NCBI RefSeq assembly: GCF_013761245.1
Contig: NZ_JACDUT010000005.1
Coordinates: 124,001-188,000 of the forward strand
DNA from: Thermaerobacillus caldiproteolyticus
GTDB taxonomy: Bacteria > Bacillota > Bacilli > Bacillales > Anoxybacillaceae
Direction: 5' to 3'
DNA: 64,000 nucleotides
Part shown: positions 38,760 to 47,204 of the stretch, piece after piece
Layout: each line of letters starts with the position of its first letter
Numbering within the stretch: the first letter of the stretch is position 1
Translations under genes and position numbers: made by a program
Notes under the pieces: model-generated
The model's database searches: none
Seen by the model: only the letters and a program-made list of their open reading frames with translations
Told to the model about the DNA's origin: nothing

Positions 38760-38802
38760 CACATGCGTCCATCACACTCCAAGGAGCATGTGTTTTTTTT
38801 TT
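38760..38802 (+). terminator. Terminator hairpin upstream of mgl
   Basis: CACATGC / GCATGTG, a 7-bp stem followed by ten T's. No intact gene lies between the ilvD terminator and this hairpin (38573-38759), so it may end a decayed gene or be a leader structure of mgl 217 bp downstream. Confidence 0.65.
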
Positions 38803-38958
38803 GAAAGTCATTGCTGTCCGGCGGATCTTCACACATGAGGGAAGAGACCTGTTGATTAAACGATGAAAATGCTATTACACGAATGATTTTTATTAGGACT
38901 TGAGAAAAAACGCCTGATTCATTCTACAATTTTTTAACTTAGTTTTTCGGAATAGTTT

Positions 38959-38972
38959 TGAAAACGTTTACA
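38959..38972 (+). promoter_or_regulatory. CcpA cre box upstream of mgl
   Basis: TGAAAACGTTTACA matches the catabolite-responsive element pattern (TGWNANCGNTNWCA) and lies 47 bp before the mgl start, a position consistent with repression by CcpA. Confidence 0.7.
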
Positions 38973-39018
38973 CAATGAGGTTGTACAGGGGATATACTGA
39001 ATATAAGGGAGGGTTTTT

Positions 39019-40221
39019 ATGAGAGGTGCTGAAAAACAATTTGAGACGTTAGTGATTCATCATGGATATGATACAACTCAACATCTTGGGAGTCTGTCAG
39101 TCCCGATTTTTCAAACGTCGACGTTTACGTTTGATACGGCCGAACAGGGGGAAGCTCGTTTTGCAGGACAAGAGGAAGGCTATATTTATTCACGGTTAGC
39201 TAATCCGACTACACGAGCTCTTGAAGAGAAAATGGCATGTTTAGAAGGTGGAGAGGCAGCGCTAGCGTTCGGTTCGGGAATGGCGGCGGTGTCGGCTGTA
39301 CTGTTTGCCTTAACGAAAGCGAATGACCATATCATTTGTTCACAAGGAGTATACGGATGTACATTCGGCTTATTGCAGTTTTTAAACAAGAAATATAACA
39401 TTTCGCACGATTTTTGTTCGATGGAAACAGAAGAAGAGATTTGTCGTCTCATTCGTCCAGAAACGGTTTGTATTTATGTAGAAACTCCGATTAATCCAAC
39501 AATGAAACTAATTGATTTAGAAATGATCGTAAGGACAGTTAAAGAGCATGGGATTAAAGTCGTTGTAGATAATACGTTTTGTTCTCCGTACTTGCAAAAA
39601 CCGCTGTCGCTTGGATGTGATGTCGTCGTTCATAGCGCGACGAAATATATTGGCGGTCACGGTGATGTCGTTGCTGGTATTGCGGTTGGAAGGAAGGAGT
39701 TGATGGAGGAAGTTGCAAAGACAACACAAAAAGATATCGGTGGAATCATCTCCCCGTTTGATGCTTGGTTATTATTAAGAGGGATAAAAACATTGCCCGT
39801 GAGAATGGATCGTCATTGTGCAAACGCCGAAAAAATTGCACAACTATTAAAAAAGCATCCGCTTGTATCCAAAGTCTATTACCCGAACGATCCAGACAAT
39901 CCAGATTATCGAATTTGCCAAAAACAAATGAAGCGTGGCGGAGGTCTCGTTTCTTTTGAAATCAAAGGCACAAAACAAGATGTTCAGCGCTTTTTAAACC
40001 GTCTTCAACTTATCAAAATTGCAGTAAGCTTGGGCGATACGGAAACACTCATTCAGCACCCCGCTACGATGACTCACGCCGTTGTGCCGGAGGAAATCAG
40101 AAAGAGCATGGGCATTAGCGATCAATTGATCCGCTTATCGGTTGGACTTGAGGCATGGGAAGATATTTGGCAAGACTTAGAGCAGGCGCTTTGTTCGATA
40201 TCACAAGACGCTTTTTCATAA
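39019..40221 (+). CDS. mgl: Methionine gamma-lyase-type PLP enzyme
   Basis: A 400-aa Cys/Met-family enzyme. YSRLANPTTRALEEKMACLEG, FGSGMAAVSAV and the PLP lysine in HSATKYIGGHGDVVAG (around residue 208) are present. The segment GVYGCTFGLL has the Tyr-Gly-Cys-Thr sequence that distinguishes methionine gamma-lyases (active-site cysteine) from cystathionine enzymes. It would split methionine to methanethiol, 2-oxobutyrate and ammonia. GGGAGGG precedes ATG 39019, with a cre site upstream. Confidence 0.85.
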   Translation: MRGAEKQFETLVIHHGYDTTQHLGSLSVPIFQTSTFTFDTAEQGEARFAGQEEGYIYSRLANPTTRALEEKMACLEGGEAALAFGSGMAAVSAVLFALTKANDHIICSQGVYGCTFGLLQFLNKKYNISHDFCSMETEEEICRLIRPETVCIYVETPINPTMKLIDLEMIVRTVKEHGIKVVVDNTFCSPYLQKPLSLGCDVVVHSATKYIGGHGDVVAGIAVGRKELMEEVAKTTQKDIGGIISPFDAWLLLRGIKTLPVRMDRHCANAEKIAQLLKKHPLVSKVYYPNDPDNPDYRICQKQMKRGGGLVSFEIKGTKQDVQRFLNRLQLIKIAVSLGDTETLIQHPATMTHAVVPEEIRKSMGISDQLIRLSVGLEAWEDIWQDLEQALCSISQDAFS

Positions 40222-40395
40222 TTAGCTGTGATAGGGAGTACAAACGTTAAAGTAAATGTGAATAGACTTGAACTATCATTATCACTAAAACAAAGGGATC
40301 ATGTCTTTTAACTAAAACAAGGAGAAATGTTCGATAAGAAATCGGATTATGAAAAAGAGATTGATATGCTTCCAAGAGAAAGAGAGGAATAGCCC

Positions 40396-40760
40396 ATGAA
40401 TGATCTAGAAGCCAAAGATACTGGAAATAAAAATGTTTTAATGAAAGTCTGGTCCATTGAATCAAGCTCTAAATGGACTCCCGAGAACCTGGCAAAGGGA
40501 CAGGGGGAGTAACTGCGTTAGTGGTTAACGATTTATTAGGCGGAGAAATGATGAAAACGAAGACTCATGAAGGCTGGCATTTTTACAATCAAATCGACGG
40601 TCAGCGTTACGGTTTGACAGAGTCTCAATTTTCGGAAGCAATTGAGTATATGGATGTCCCTTCGAGTCGAGAAGAAGCATTCTTAGATACGAATGAAAGA
40701 CAATACGTTTATTTAAAACAAAATGTATATCAAGATATTTTTAAGAATGACGAGCAATAA
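40396..40760 (+). pseudogene. Frameshifted yunG-like gene
   Basis: The first frame reads WSIESSSKWTPENLAKGQG then stops. A one-base deletion in a G-run (near 40502) puts the rest, GGVTALVVNDLLGGEMMKTK to WHFYNQIDGQRYGLTESQF and PSSREEAFLDTNERQY, in another frame. In intact YunG-like proteins the junction contains Q-C-G; here the cysteine is gone as well. A strong terminator follows. The stretch 40222-40395 before it has only a 21-codon frame with a ribosome site. Confidence 0.75.
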
Positions 40761-40794
40761 AAACAATGGATTTACAGGATGTAGGGATCGAATA

Positions 40795-40838
40795 AAAAAA
40801 CGTTTGGAAATATAAAAAACCAAACGTTTTTTATTTTG
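40795..40838 (+). terminator. Strong terminator
   Basis: AAAAAACGTTTGG / CCAAACGTTTTTT, a 13-bp perfect stem with a 12-nt loop, then TATTTTG. It insulates the paa region. Confidence 0.9.
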
Positions 40839-41038
40839 TTGATAAACATTCTTATGCGGAGCCAACTGTCCTCCTTACTTAGAAAGCTTGTCAAAACGAA
40901 CACAAGCATGAAAGGGACACTTTAATGCAAGGAAACTTTTGTTGTGGAAGCATCGAGACATTTTGAAAGGTGGATTCATTGAACCTACACATTTGGTAAA
41001 TAAGAATTCTCTTTTTATATGAATTAACAATAAAACGG

Positions 41039-41067
41039 TTGACAATTTGGAATATTAACGATATTTT
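41039..41067 (+). promoter_or_regulatory. paaK: Predicted sigma-A promoter of paaK
   Basis: TTGACA (41039-41044) and TATTTT (41062-41067) with a 17-bp spacer, 100 bp before paaK. A weak operator-like AACGATATTTTTAAC overlaps the -10. Confidence 0.6.
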
Positions 41068-41083
41068 TAACTTTAGTATGATG

Positions 41084-41124
41084 ATAAAATTTTATTACGT
41101 AATATAAACGTAATAAAATTTTAT
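41084..41124. promoter_or_regulatory. Long palindromic operator upstream of paaK
   Basis: Perfect 17-bp arms ATAAAATTTTATTACGT (41084-41100) and ACGTAATAAAATTTTAT (41108-41124) around AATATAA. It contains the ACGT-N7-ACGT core shared with the paaA, ABC-transporter and thioesterase/PheDH promoters. It lies just downstream of the predicted start of transcription, fitting a PaaX-repressed promoter. Confidence 0.75.
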
Positions 41125-41138
41125 TTCTTCAAACAAAA

Positions 41139-41152
41139 TGAAAGCGTTTTAA
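41139..41152 (+). promoter_or_regulatory. cre-like box before paaK
   Basis: TGAAAGCGTTTTAA resembles the CcpA consensus except at the last positions; it is 14 bp before the paaK start codon. Confidence 0.6.
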
Positions 41153-41166
41153 AAGGGGATGGGAGA

Positions 41167-42492
41167 ATGATTTTACATGATATCGAAACGTCTTCAAGAT
41201 GCGAAATGGAAACATTGCAGTTGGAGAGGCTGTGCCAAACCGTCAAACGAGTATACGAGAATGTACCGTTTTACCGGAAAAAGCTGACAGAACTTCGCGT
41301 TGAACCGGAACAAATTCGTTCGCTCGAAGATGTTCGAAAGCTTCCATTTACGACGAAAAAAGATTTGCGCGACAATTACCCGTTTGGTTTGCTGGCGGTT
41401 GATTTAAAAGCATGTGTCCGTGTCCATGCGTCCAGCGGAACGAGCGGGAAGCCGACGGTAGTAGCGTATACAAAAAACGACATTAATAACTGGGCAAATA
41501 TTGTTGCGCGTGCGATTGCGATTGCCGGCGGGGAGCCGGGGAATGTATTGCATAATGCCTATGGTTATGGATTGTTTACGGGTGGGCTTGGCTTGCACTA
41601 TGGCAGCGAACGATTAGGCATGGTGACGGTACCTGTATCGGGAGGAAATACCGATCGACAAGTGATGTTAATCGAAGATTTTCAGCCGGACGTCATTTGC
41701 GGCACCCCTTCTTACGTTTTAAACATTGCTGAGCGAATGAAAGAACTCGGAAAAGATCCGCGTCGTACCTCATTAAAATACGGCATTTTTGGGGCAGAAC
41801 CATGGTCGGAAGAAATGCGGAGGACGTTAGAGCAAGAGCTTGCTATTAAAGCATGTGATATTTACGGGTTGAGCGAAGTGATTGGGCCCGGAGTGGCAAT
41901 AGAATGTCATGAAGCGCAAAATGGGCTCCATATTGCTGAGGATCATTTCTTTGTTGAGGTCATTAACCCGCATACGCTTGAGCCGGTTGCTGATGGAGAA
42001 GAAGGAGAGTTAGTATTTACGAGCTTGACAAAGGAGGCGTTTCCGGTCATTCGTTATCGAACCGGTGATATTGCTTCCATTACGAGAGAACCATGTAAAT
42101 GCGGGCGAACAACGACGAGGATGTCACGGGTCAAAGGGCGTGTCGATGATATGTTAATCGTTCGCGGCGTCAATGTGTTCCCATCCGAAATTGAACATTG
42201 CTTATTAACGGTTTCAGAGCTTGCTCCGCACTATCAAGTCCATCTTTTCCGAAAAGGGACGCTCGATGTGGTTGAATTGCAAGTGGAAGTGAACGAGCGG
42301 TTTTATCAAGAAATCGGTGGCAATTTAAACGATGAACGTATCGGTTTATTAGAAAAAAGAGTGCACCATTTATTAAAAAATTATTGTCTTGTTTCTATTG
42401 ATGTGAAGGTACATGCCCCGAAAGCGCTTCCTCGTTCGGAGGGAAAGGCGATTCGTGTGGTTGATTATCGCAAAGAGAAAGCGACATTGTAG
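41167..42492 (+). CDS. paaK: Phenylacetate-CoA ligase
   Basis: A 441-aa adenylate-forming enzyme that activates phenylacetate to phenylacetyl-CoA. The phosphate loop ASSGTSGKPTVVAY (around residue 87), YGLSEVIGPGVAIEC (around 233) and the hinge KGRVDDMLIVRGVNVFPSE (around 322) are intact. Length is typical. GGGGATGGGAGA precedes ATG 41167. It has its own palindromic operator and cre box, and is separated from paaABCD by a second promoter, so free phenylacetate use can be regulated separately. Confidence 0.95.
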   Translation: MILHDIETSSRCEMETLQLERLCQTVKRVYENVPFYRKKLTELRVEPEQIRSLEDVRKLPFTTKKDLRDNYPFGLLAVDLKACVRVHASSGTSGKPTVVAYTKNDINNWANIVARAIAIAGGEPGNVLHNAYGYGLFTGGLGLHYGSERLGMVTVPVSGGNTDRQVMLIEDFQPDVICGTPSYVLNIAERMKELGKDPRRTSLKYGIFGAEPWSEEMRRTLEQELAIKACDIYGLSEVIGPGVAIECHEAQNGLHIAEDHFFVEVINPHTLEPVADGEEGELVFTSLTKEAFPVIRYRTGDIASITREPCKCGRTTTRMSRVKGRVDDMLIVRGVNVFPSEIEHCLLTVSELAPHYQVHLFRKGTLDVVELQVEVNERFYQEIGGNLNDERIGLLEKRVHHLLKNYCLVSIDVKVHAPKALPRSEGKAIRVVDYRKEKATL

Positions 42493-42544
42493 AAAATTAT
42501 CACGGTCTGATGATTTTCATGATTGCAATATTTATAACATTATT

Positions 42545-42575
42545 TTATAATTACGTTAAATAAACGTTATATAAT
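42545..42575. promoter_or_regulatory. Promoter and operator of paaABCD
   Basis: ACGT (42553-42556), 7-bp spacer TAAATAA, ACGT (42564-42567), followed directly by TATAAT (42570-42575). The paired ACGT core occupies the -35/-10 spacer, so bound repressor would block RNA polymerase. Confidence 0.7.
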
Positions 42576-42596
42576 ATAATTAGGGGGCAAGATGAA

Positions 42597-43565
42597 ATGC
42601 CTGTTATGACATCGTTTGAGCGCTTATCAGAAGAAGAAAAATATAAACAGTTTATGGAAAGAATTGAAGCGGGAGAAAAAATTGAAGCTGATGACTGGAT
42701 GCCGGAAGAGTATCGTATGACGTTAGTTAAGCTGATTGCGATGCATGGCATTAGCGAAATTATGGGAGCGCTTCCGGAGAAGGAATGGGTTCCGAAAGCG
42801 CCTTCGCTGCGGAGAAAACTTGGAATTATGGCGAAAGTACAGGATGAGATGGGGCATGGACAGCTTCTTCTCCGTGTCGCGGAAGATTTAATGGCACCGC
42901 TTGGAAAAACGCGCGAGGAAATTATGCAAGACTTATTTAAAGGAGATTTGAAGTTTCATAATGTGTTCCATATGCCTGCGCCGACTTGGGCAGATGCCGG
43001 TTTAATCGGTTGGCTTGTCGATGGGGCTGCCATCATTACGCAGACGAATATGCTTGACGCTTCTTATGGTCCCTACGCGCGCGCATTAAAGCGAATTTGT
43101 GCGGAAGAAGTCTTTCATGCCCAACACGGGGAATCGATTATTCTAGCGCTGGCAGAAGGAACAAAGGTGCAAAGAGACATGATTCAAGATGCATTAAATC
43201 GCTGGTGGGATGCATTATTAATGTTCTTTGGTCCTGATAATGCTTCCACAACAGGGACTTCGAAACAAGACATTACGATTAAATATCGCATTCGTACGAA
43301 AACAAATGAACAATTACGGCAAGATTTCTTTACAAAATATGTGCCGCGTATTTTATCGCTTGGGCTAAAGCTTCCGGATGAAACGATGTATTTTGACAAG
43401 AAACAAGGCAAATGGATTTATAAACAACCAGACTGGAATCAATTTAAAGAAATTATTCGTAACAATGGTCCAAAATCAAAAGAACGTCTTCGTTTGCGAG
43501 AATTATCGTATCGAAATAACGCTTGGGTTCGTGAAGCGTTAAGTGGTCAATCAGCAGCAGTGTGA
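42597..43565 (+). CDS. paaA: Phenylacetyl-CoA epoxidase catalytic subunit A
   Basis: A 322-aa diiron oxygenase subunit of the 1,2-phenylacetyl-CoA epoxidase. Iron-ligand helices are visible: QDEMGHGQLLLRVAED (around residue 83) and CAEEVFHAQHGESI (around 168). It works with PaaC as the core and needs PaaB plus an electron donor. GGGGGCAAG precedes ATG 42597. It is first in a long operon running at least to 51677. Confidence 0.95.
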   Translation: MPVMTSFERLSEEEKYKQFMERIEAGEKIEADDWMPEEYRMTLVKLIAMHGISEIMGALPEKEWVPKAPSLRRKLGIMAKVQDEMGHGQLLLRVAEDLMAPLGKTREEIMQDLFKGDLKFHNVFHMPAPTWADAGLIGWLVDGAAIITQTNMLDASYGPYARALKRICAEEVFHAQHGESIILALAEGTKVQRDMIQDALNRWWDALLMFFGPDNASTTGTSKQDITIKYRIRTKTNEQLRQDFFTKYVPRILSLGLKLPDETMYFDKKQGKWIYKQPDWNQFKEIIRNNGPKSKERLRLRELSYRNNAWVREALSGQSAAV

Positions 43566-43582
43566 GAAGTGGGGGAATTTCA

Positions 43583-43936
43583 ATGAGTGATAGCGGAAAA
43601 GGTTTTTATCAAGTATTTGAAGTATTTAGCAGAAAAAATGATACAGCACCGCTCCAACATCAATTTAGCCTGCTTGCCCCAAACCATGAAATTGCGTTAG
43701 TGATGGCACAAGAAAATTTTATGCGGCGCGAACCTGTTTACGATATATGGATCGTCAAACGTTCAGATATCCGGCAAATGACTCAAGAAGAAAAAGAGTC
43801 GTTGAAGCGGTTAGATAATAAAGATTACCGCACGACAAAAGGATATGGGTATTTAAAAAAGAAATGGCGTCAATATGAACAAGAGATGCTCGATGAAAAA
43901 GAGATTCTTTCATGGAAGGGCGAGATTCAACGATGA
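43583..43936 (+). CDS. paaB: Phenylacetyl-CoA epoxidase subunit B
   Basis: A 117-aa small subunit bridging the PaaAC core. It starts MSDSGKGFYQVFEVFSRK, with APNHEIALVMAQENFMRRE (around residue 31) and DIWIVKRSDI (around 53). ATG 43583 has GGGGGAA 6-8 nt upstream; the longer GTG frame (43562) lies inside paaA. The stop overlaps the paaC start (ATGA). Confidence 0.93.
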   Translation: MSDSGKGFYQVFEVFSRKNDTAPLQHQFSLLAPNHEIALVMAQENFMRREPVYDIWIVKRSDIRQMTQEEKESLKRLDNKDYRTTKGYGYLKKKWRQYEQEMLDEKEILSWKGEIQR

Positions 43937-44754
43937 AAATCATGAAACCAGAAGAGCTGATGCAACATCCTGAATATAAAGAGGTGCTGATTGAGCTATT
44001 GTTTCAGCTGGCAGATGATGATCTTATCATTGCGTATCGCGGATCGGAATGGCTTGGGCTTGCGCCACATATCGAAGAAGACGTCGCGTTCTCTTCGATT
44101 AGCCAGGATACGATGGGTCATGCGGCGATGTACTATCAATTGCTTGAAGAAATGGGAGTCGGAAACGCCGATGATTTAGCTCATGGCCGCAAAGCATCAG
44201 AGCGACGAAACGCGGTATTGTTAGAGGAGGTGAACGGTTCCGGTCACTATTTACACGAGCCCCGCTATGATTGGGCATTTACTGTTGTTAGGAACTATTT
44301 TTATACACAAGCGAAAAAAGTGCGCATCGATTCATTAAAGAGCTGTTCGTATGTGCCGCTTGCGCAAGTCGCAGTCAAAATCAATATGGAGCTTTACTAC
44401 CACCTTATGCATTGGAAAACGTGGTTTATCCAGCTTGTAAATGCGCCAGGGGAAGCGCGTGAACGAATGAAAAACGCCGTGGCAAAAGTATTGGATGATT
44501 TCGCAGGTGTATTGACACTTGGCTCCAAAGGAAAGAAAATGGCCGAATTTGGGTTGATTGAAGATGAAGACCTGTTAAAACAGCGTTGGATTCAAGCGAT
44601 GAAGCCTATTTTTGAACAGACAAATCTCAATTTGCCGAACAATTTTGGTATGAAACGTGGCAATGGCCGAAATGGCGAGCATACCGCTGATTTAGATGAA
44701 GCCATTGCTACATTATCAGAAGTGTACCGCCTCGATTCGCTAGCAAATTGGTAA
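43933..44754 (+). CDS. paaC: Phenylacetyl-CoA epoxidase structural subunit C
   Basis: A 273-aa PaaA-like helical subunit with degenerate iron-binding positions, needed for complex stability. Blocks: RGSEWLGLAPHIEEDVAFSS, SQDTMGHAAMYYQLLEEMG and YYHLMHWKTWFIQLVN. ATG 43933 overlaps the paaB stop by 4 nt; the longer ATG at 43912 is within paaB. Confidence 0.93.
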   Translation: MKIMKPEELMQHPEYKEVLIELLFQLADDDLIIAYRGSEWLGLAPHIEEDVAFSSISQDTMGHAAMYYQLLEEMGVGNADDLAHGRKASERRNAVLLEEVNGSGHYLHEPRYDWAFTVVRNYFYTQAKKVRIDSLKSCSYVPLAQVAVKINMELYYHLMHWKTWFIQLVNAPGEARERMKNAVAKVLDDFAGVLTLGSKGKKMAEFGLIEDEDLLKQRWIQAMKPIFEQTNLNLPNNFGMKRGNGRNGEHTADLDEAIATLSEVYRLDSLANW

Positions 44755-44782
44755 TCTTTTAATGAAGAAAGAAGGGATGTGA

Positions 44783-45280
44783 ATGACCTTTGCTGGCCAC
44801 ATGATGGGAAAAATAAGGGAAAGGCTCGATTTCGTTAAAGATCCTGAAATTGATTCCGTCAGCGTTCTTGATTTAGGAATGGTTGAAGACGTTCAAATGA
44901 ACAGTGGTGAAGTCGTTGTCAAGCTGCTTCCTACGTTTATTGGATGTCCGGCTCTTGATATCATTCGTCAACGTGTTGAAAGCGCTCTTTTAGAGTTGGA
45001 TGGAATCGAGCAAGTCACAGTCAAATTTATTCACGATCCACCATGGACGTCTGACCGCATTACCGCAAAAGGGCGCGAGAAACTAAAAGAGTTTGGGATT
45101 GCTCCACCACCAAAACAAATGGGACCAAACGGAGAATGGCATGTCGAGTGCCCGTACTGCGGATCCGTCTATACAACAATCGAAAATGTATTTGGTCCTA
45201 CTGCTTGCCGCAGCATTTTCTACTGCAAACAATGTAAAAATCCGTTTGAAGCCTTAAAGCCAATTTCTACGTGGATATAA
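44783..45280 (+). CDS. paaD: PaaD-type Fe-S maturation protein
   Basis: A 165-aa protein with an N-terminal MIP18/DUF59 domain (VKDPEIDSVSVLDLGMVED, around residues 18-36) and a C-terminal zinc-ribbon-like region (CPYC, then CRSIFYCKQC). PaaD helps assemble the metal centres of the epoxidase. The expected next gene, the reductase paaE, is not here. GAAGGGATG precedes ATG 44783. Confidence 0.9.
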   Translation: MTFAGHMMGKIRERLDFVKDPEIDSVSVLDLGMVEDVQMNSGEVVVKLLPTFIGCPALDIIRQRVESALLELDGIEQVTVKFIHDPPWTSDRITAKGREKLKEFGIAPPPKQMGPNGEWHVECPYCGSVYTTIENVFGPTACRSIFYCKQCKNPFEALKPISTWI

Positions 45281-45304
45281 AAAATAGAAAAGGAGAAGAG
45301 GAAC

Positions 45305-45616
45305 ATGGTAAAAATGATTGCCCTTTACAAACAGCCAAAAGATAAGGAGAAATTTGATGAACATTATTTTGAAACACATGCACCGATTACGGCGAAAATT
45401 CCTGGCTTACGCAAAATGGAAGTAACAAAGATCGTCGGCACACCGATGGGGGGAGATAGCGAATACTACTTATTATGCGAAATGTATTACGACAGCCATG
45501 AGGCGCTCAAAGAAGCAATGAAAACGAGCGAGGCAAAAGCCTCAGGAAAAGATTTAATGTCTTTTGCGGGCGATATCGTCACGTTAATGATTGGTGAGGA
45601 AGTCGAAAATGAATGA
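45305..45616 (+). CDS. EthD-family dimeric alpha/beta-barrel protein
   Basis: A 103-aa protein: MVKMIALYKQPKDKEKFDEH, then ETHAPITAKIPGLRKMEV, the EthD pattern of a ferredoxin-like fold with a conserved histidine (around residue 24). It is embedded between paaD and paaF with an 8-nt overlap to paaF, so it is part of the pathway operon. It may protect or isomerise a reactive epoxide or oxepin intermediate, or assist electron delivery. That is inference only. Confidence 0.8.
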   Translation: MVKMIALYKQPKDKEKFDEHYFETHAPITAKIPGLRKMEVTKIVGTPMGGDSEYYLLCEMYYDSHEALKEAMKTSEAKASGKDLMSFAGDIVTLMIGEEVENE

Positions 45617-46385
45617 TTTTCAGTATATTCGCATAAATATCGAAGAGCAGATCGCCGTTATCGAGCTGAATCGCCCTCACGTATTAAACGCGCTGAATCG
45701 AAACATGGTGATGGAACTTGTGCAGGCTATGGAAATGCATGACCGTGACGATGATGTGCGCGTCATTGTGCTAACCGGAAGGGGACGCGCGTTTGCAGCC
45801 GGTGCGGATATTGACGAAATGGCAAGTGACGATTCCATTACCCTTGAGCTGCTGAATCAGTTTGCAGACTGGGATCGTCTTGCACTCATAAAAAAGCCAA
45901 CGATCGCGGCTGTTCACGGTTTTGCTTTAGGTGGAGGTTTTGAGCTCGCGCTTTGTTGTGACCTTTTATTTGCTTCGGAAACGGCGGAGTTTGCTTTTCC
46001 AGAAGTCAATATCGGTGTTATGCCGGGAGCGGGGGGGACGCAACGACTGACAAAATTAATCGGCAAAACAAAGGCGCTTGAATGGCTTTGGACTGGTGAG
46101 CGCATGTCGGCCAAAGAAGCCTATGAATTAGGGATTGTCAATCGCGTTGTCGCACCGGAGTTGTTGCTTGAAGAAACGATGCGATTTGCCAGAAAATTGG
46201 CGAAGCAACCCCCTTTATCTGTCCGCTTCATTAAAGAAGCAGTTCATAAGGCTGTTGACTATTCGATTTATGAAGGCATGCAGTTTGAACGAAAAAACTT
46301 TTATCTGCTTTTTTCTTCAGAAGATCAAAAAGAAGGAATGAGAGCATTTATCGAAAAACGAAAACCGCATTTCCAAGGAAGATAA
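45609..46385 (+). CDS. paaF: Enoyl-CoA hydratase (PaaF-like)
   Basis: A 258-aa crotonase. Oxyanion-hole blocks GRAFAAGADIDEMA (around residue 57) and GFALGGGFELALCCDL (around 102) are present. Both catalytic-glutamate regions are intact: FPEVNIGVMPGAGGTQRL and ELAL. It hydrates 2,3-dehydroadipyl-CoA in the lower pathway. ATG 45609 lies 6 nt after GAGGAAG and overlaps the EthD gene. The choice between paaF and another crotonase role rests on order. Confidence 0.87.
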   Translation: MNDFQYIRINIEEQIAVIELNRPHVLNALNRNMVMELVQAMEMHDRDDDVRVIVLTGRGRAFAAGADIDEMASDDSITLELLNQFADWDRLALIKKPTIAAVHGFALGGGFELALCCDLLFASETAEFAFPEVNIGVMPGAGGTQRLTKLIGKTKALEWLWTGERMSAKEAYELGIVNRVVAPELLLEETMRFARKLAKQPPLSVRFIKEAVHKAVDYSIYEGMQFERKNFYLLFSSEDQKEGMRAFIEKRKPHFQGR

Positions 46386-46400
46386 AAGGTGGGATGCTCG

Positions 46401-47174
46401 TTGTACGAAACAATCCGTTATGAAGTTCGCGACCGAGTTGCGTGGCTCACGTTACACCGACCTGATAAATTGAATGCGTTTACAGAACAAATGAATAAAG
46501 AGATCATCGCTGCGTTAAAACAAGTCTCGGTCGATGAAGAGGTTCGTTGTCTCGTCATTACAGGGGCAGGAAGATCGTTTTGTTCCGGTGAAGATCTTGG
46601 AGGCGTAACGGAAGAGATGAACCACGGTGAAGTTTTGCGAACACGCTATGCCCCGATGATGAAGCTTCTTCATCGTTTAGAAAAACCAGTCGTGGCTGCT
46701 GTTAATGGAGTAGCGGCTGGGGCGGGAATGAGTTTGGCGTTAGCGTGTGATTTCAGACTTGCCTCAGAGAAAGCCAGTTTCATAGAAGCGTTTATTCATG
46801 TCGGTCTCATTCCCGATGCGGGCAATCTTTATTATTTGCCGCGTTTAGTCGGTCATGCGAAAGCGCTGGAGTTGGCTGTGTTTGGAGAAAAAATCACCGC
46901 AAAGGATGCCAAGGAAATCGGGCTTGTCACCAGCGTTATTCCTGAACATTTATGGGATGAAGAGGTCCACCGCTTTGCGCAGAGATTAGCGAACATGCCA
47001 ACGAAAGCAATCGGGTTAATTAAGCGTTATTTGCGTGAAAGCTGGAATTGCACATTTGAAGACTATTTAGAAAAAGAAGCGCATGGACAACGCATTGCCG
47101 GACTTACGGAAGACCATCAGGAAGGAGTTCGCGCCTTTTTTGAAAAGCGACAGCCTGTATTTAAAGGAAAGTAA
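46401..47174 (+). CDS. paaG: 1,2-epoxyphenylacetyl-CoA isomerase (PaaG-like)
   Basis: A 257-aa crotonase-family isomerase. GRSFCSGEDLGGV (around residue 57) and GVAAGAGMSLALACDF (around 102) form the oxyanion hole. At the usual second-glutamate position it has GLIPDAGNLYYLPRLVG, with the Asp typical of PaaG ring-opening isomerases. TTG 46401 is preferred because AAAGGTGGG lies 7 nt ahead; GTG 46389 overlaps that site. It converts the ring epoxide to oxepin-CoA. Confidence 0.88.
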   Translation: MYETIRYEVRDRVAWLTLHRPDKLNAFTEQMNKEIIAALKQVSVDEEVRCLVITGAGRSFCSGEDLGGVTEEMNHGEVLRTRYAPMMKLLHRLEKPVVAAVNGVAAGAGMSLALACDFRLASEKASFIEAFIHVGLIPDAGNLYYLPRLVGHAKALELAVFGEKITAKDAKEIGLVTSVIPEHLWDEEVHRFAQRLANMPTKAIGLIKRYLRESWNCTFEDYLEKEAHGQRIAGLTEDHQEGVRAFFEKRQPVFKGK

Positions 47175-47204
47175 TCTTACTCATTGAAAAGGAGTGTGTA
47201 ACGA

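Noticed and set aside
38574-38762. 62-aa minus-strand frame (ALRKYCIEANSRNKRIERLDK) between ilvD and mgl
   Set aside because: It looks partly protein-like, but I found no ribosome site or recognisable family, and it runs into the ilvD terminator. Not supported as a gene.
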